Shown: positions 63,254-64,000 of the stretch, in pieces
Position numbering within the stretch: position 1 is the first letter of the stretch
Layout: the number at the start of each line of letters is the position of its first letter
Origin: Variovorax sp. 54
Lineage (GTDB): Bacteria; Pseudomonadota; Gammaproteobacteria; Burkholderiales; Burkholderiaceae_C
Direction of reading: 5' to 3'
NCBI RefSeq assembly: GCF_002754375.1
Contig: NZ_PEFF01000001.1
Span: 4,481,501 to 4,545,500, forward strand
DNA: 64,000 bases
The notes under the pieces: generated by a model
Database searches by the model: none
Told to the model about the DNA's origin: nothing
Seen by the model: the letters and a program-made list of their open reading frames with translations, nothing else
Program-made: the position numbers and the translations under genes

Positions 63254-63964
63254 TCAGGCCACGCCCAGGTAGGCCTGGCGCACGGCGTCGGAATGCAGCA
63301 GCGCCTGCGCCTCGCCCGAGGCGACCACGCGCCCGCGTTCGAGCACGTAGCCGCGGTCGGCGGCCTGCAGCGCCTTGCGCACGTTCTGCTCGACCATCAG
63401 CACGGTCACGCCCTGGTCGGCGATGCGGCGCACGATGGCGAGCAGTTCGTCGACCATGCGCGGCGCGAGGCCGAGCGAGGGCTCGTCGAGCATCAGCAGG
63501 CGCGGCCCGCTCATCAGGGCGCGCGCCACGGCGACCATCTGCTGTTCGCCGCCGCTCATGGTGCCGGCGAGTTGCGTGGCGCGTTCTTTCAAGCGCGGAA
63601 AGTCGTCGAAGGCGCGCGCGAGGCGCTCGGCGCGCAGCCGCGCGGGAATCAGCCAGCCGCCGAGTTCGAGGTTCTCGGTGACGGTCATCTGCGGGAACAG
63701 CTGGCGGCCTTCGGCGACGAGTGCCAGGCCGCGCCGCACGCAGGCGGTGGCGTCGGCGGACGGCAGCGCCGCACCGTCGAGCATTGCTTCGCCCGTGCGC
63801 GGCAACAGACCTGCGAGCGCCTTGAGCAGCGTGGTCTTGCCCGCGCCGTTGGGCCCGAGCACGACGGTGACGCCGGGCGTCACGTCGAGGTCCAGGCCCT
63901 GGATGACCTCGAAGCCGTGGTAGCCGGCCGACAGGCCGCGCACGGTCATGAATGTGCCGCTCAT
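63254..63964 (-). CDS. livF: Branched-chain amino-acid-type ABC transporter ATPase LivF
   Basis: ATPase of 236 residues of the LivF group. Walker A is GPNGAGKTT, the Q-loop region VAEGRQLFPQMTVTENLELGG is the LivF hallmark, the signature is MSGGEQQMVAVARAL, Walker B is LLMLDEPSLGLAP and the switch region is VLMVEQNVRKAL. Substrates of this family range from branched amino acids to aromatic acids and urea. Its ATG overlaps the stop of the upstream ATPase gene by four bases. The aldehyde dehydrogenase follows after 35 nt. Confidence 0.94.
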   Translation of the reverse strand: MSGTFMTVRGLSAGYHGFEVIQGLDLDVTPGVTVVLGPNGAGKTTLLKALAGLLPRTGEAMLDGAALPSADATACVRRGLALVAEGRQLFPQMTVTENLELGGWLIPARLRAERLARAFDDFPRLKERATQLAGTMSGGEQQMVAVARALMSGPRLLMLDEPSLGLAPRMVDELLAIVRRIADQGVTVLMVEQNVRKALQAADRGYVLERGRVVASGEAQALLHSDAVRQAYLGVA

Positions 63965-64000
63965 GCCGTGGCCTCCATCTCGTCGCCCAGGTAGGCCTCG
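63961..64000 (-). CDS. livG: LivG-type ABC ATPase, only the C-terminal end
   Basis: The last 12 codons of a gene entering from the right edge read E-A-Y-L-G-D-E-M-E-A-T-A and stop. EAYLGDE is the usual end of LivG ATPases. The ATGA overlap with livF supports this. Confidence 0.75.
   Translation of the reverse strand, partial: EAYLGDEMEATA

Overview
The window looks like chromosomal DNA of a high-GC betaproteobacterium of the order Burkholderiales, most like Comamonadaceae (Variovorax/Acidovorax type). The evidence is the petABC-sspA-sspB-tRNA-Thr block, the recJ and lolCD genes, the wealth of ABC transporters for organic and amino acids, the SARP-type and LysR regulators, and a Tle1-type T6SS cargo module. 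This is inferred from gene content; no rRNA is present to confirm it.

Positions 1-19,300 are a polysaccharide (EPS/capsule/O-antigen) locus. It opens in an AT-rich segment with a truncated Wzy-like polymerase. Three glycosyltransferases, an asparagine-synthase-type amidotransferase, a nucleotide-sugar SDR, an initiating phosphoglycosyl transferase, a NeuD/PglD acyltransferase and a VanZ protein follow, many with ATGA/GTGA overlaps. A tyrosine autokinase (Wzc type) and its phosphatase (Wzb type) run the other way. A WbpM-type 4,6-dehydratase follows, then a yjbE-yjbF-yjbGH gene set in which the GfcC/YjbG and GfcD/YjbH parts are joined in one protein, and a NarL-type regulator.

Positions 19,300-24,000 are core housekeeping: the cytochrome bc1 operon petABC, sspA and sspB, and tRNA-Thr(TGT). 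Positions 24,000-36,200 mix a methyltransferase/cupin pair facing a very large SARP-ATPase regulator, a YjdM zinc-ribbon protein, recJ with a conserved partner gene, lolC-lolD, an ECF sigma factor with a P-loop kinase-like protein, a ClpP-like protease and a RidA protein.

Positions 36,200-53,900 are catabolic and transport genes. A long operon-like run encodes a dipeptide-type ABC importer (binding protein, two permeases, two ATPases) with a beta-propeller lactonase, a PLP D-amino-acid deaminase/aldolase, an RpiR regulator and an N-acyl-D-amino-acid deacylase. This suggests uptake and breakdown of D-amino-acid-containing peptides or N-acyl-D-amino acids. A sigma-54-like promoter and a 17-nt palindrome lie in front of it. 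A second lactonase, a berberine-bridge FAD oxidase, a LysR regulator with a good LysR box, an amino-acid binding protein and a class V PLP enzyme follow.

Positions 53,900-61,800 are an orphan type VI secretion cargo island: VgrG, a DUF4123 adaptor, two tandem DUF3304 lipoproteins (probable immunity proteins) and a DUF2235 (Tle1-type) phospholipase effector. The window ends with an aldehyde dehydrogenase and livF plus the last codons of livG. No rRNA, CRISPR array, insertion sequence or prophage was seen.
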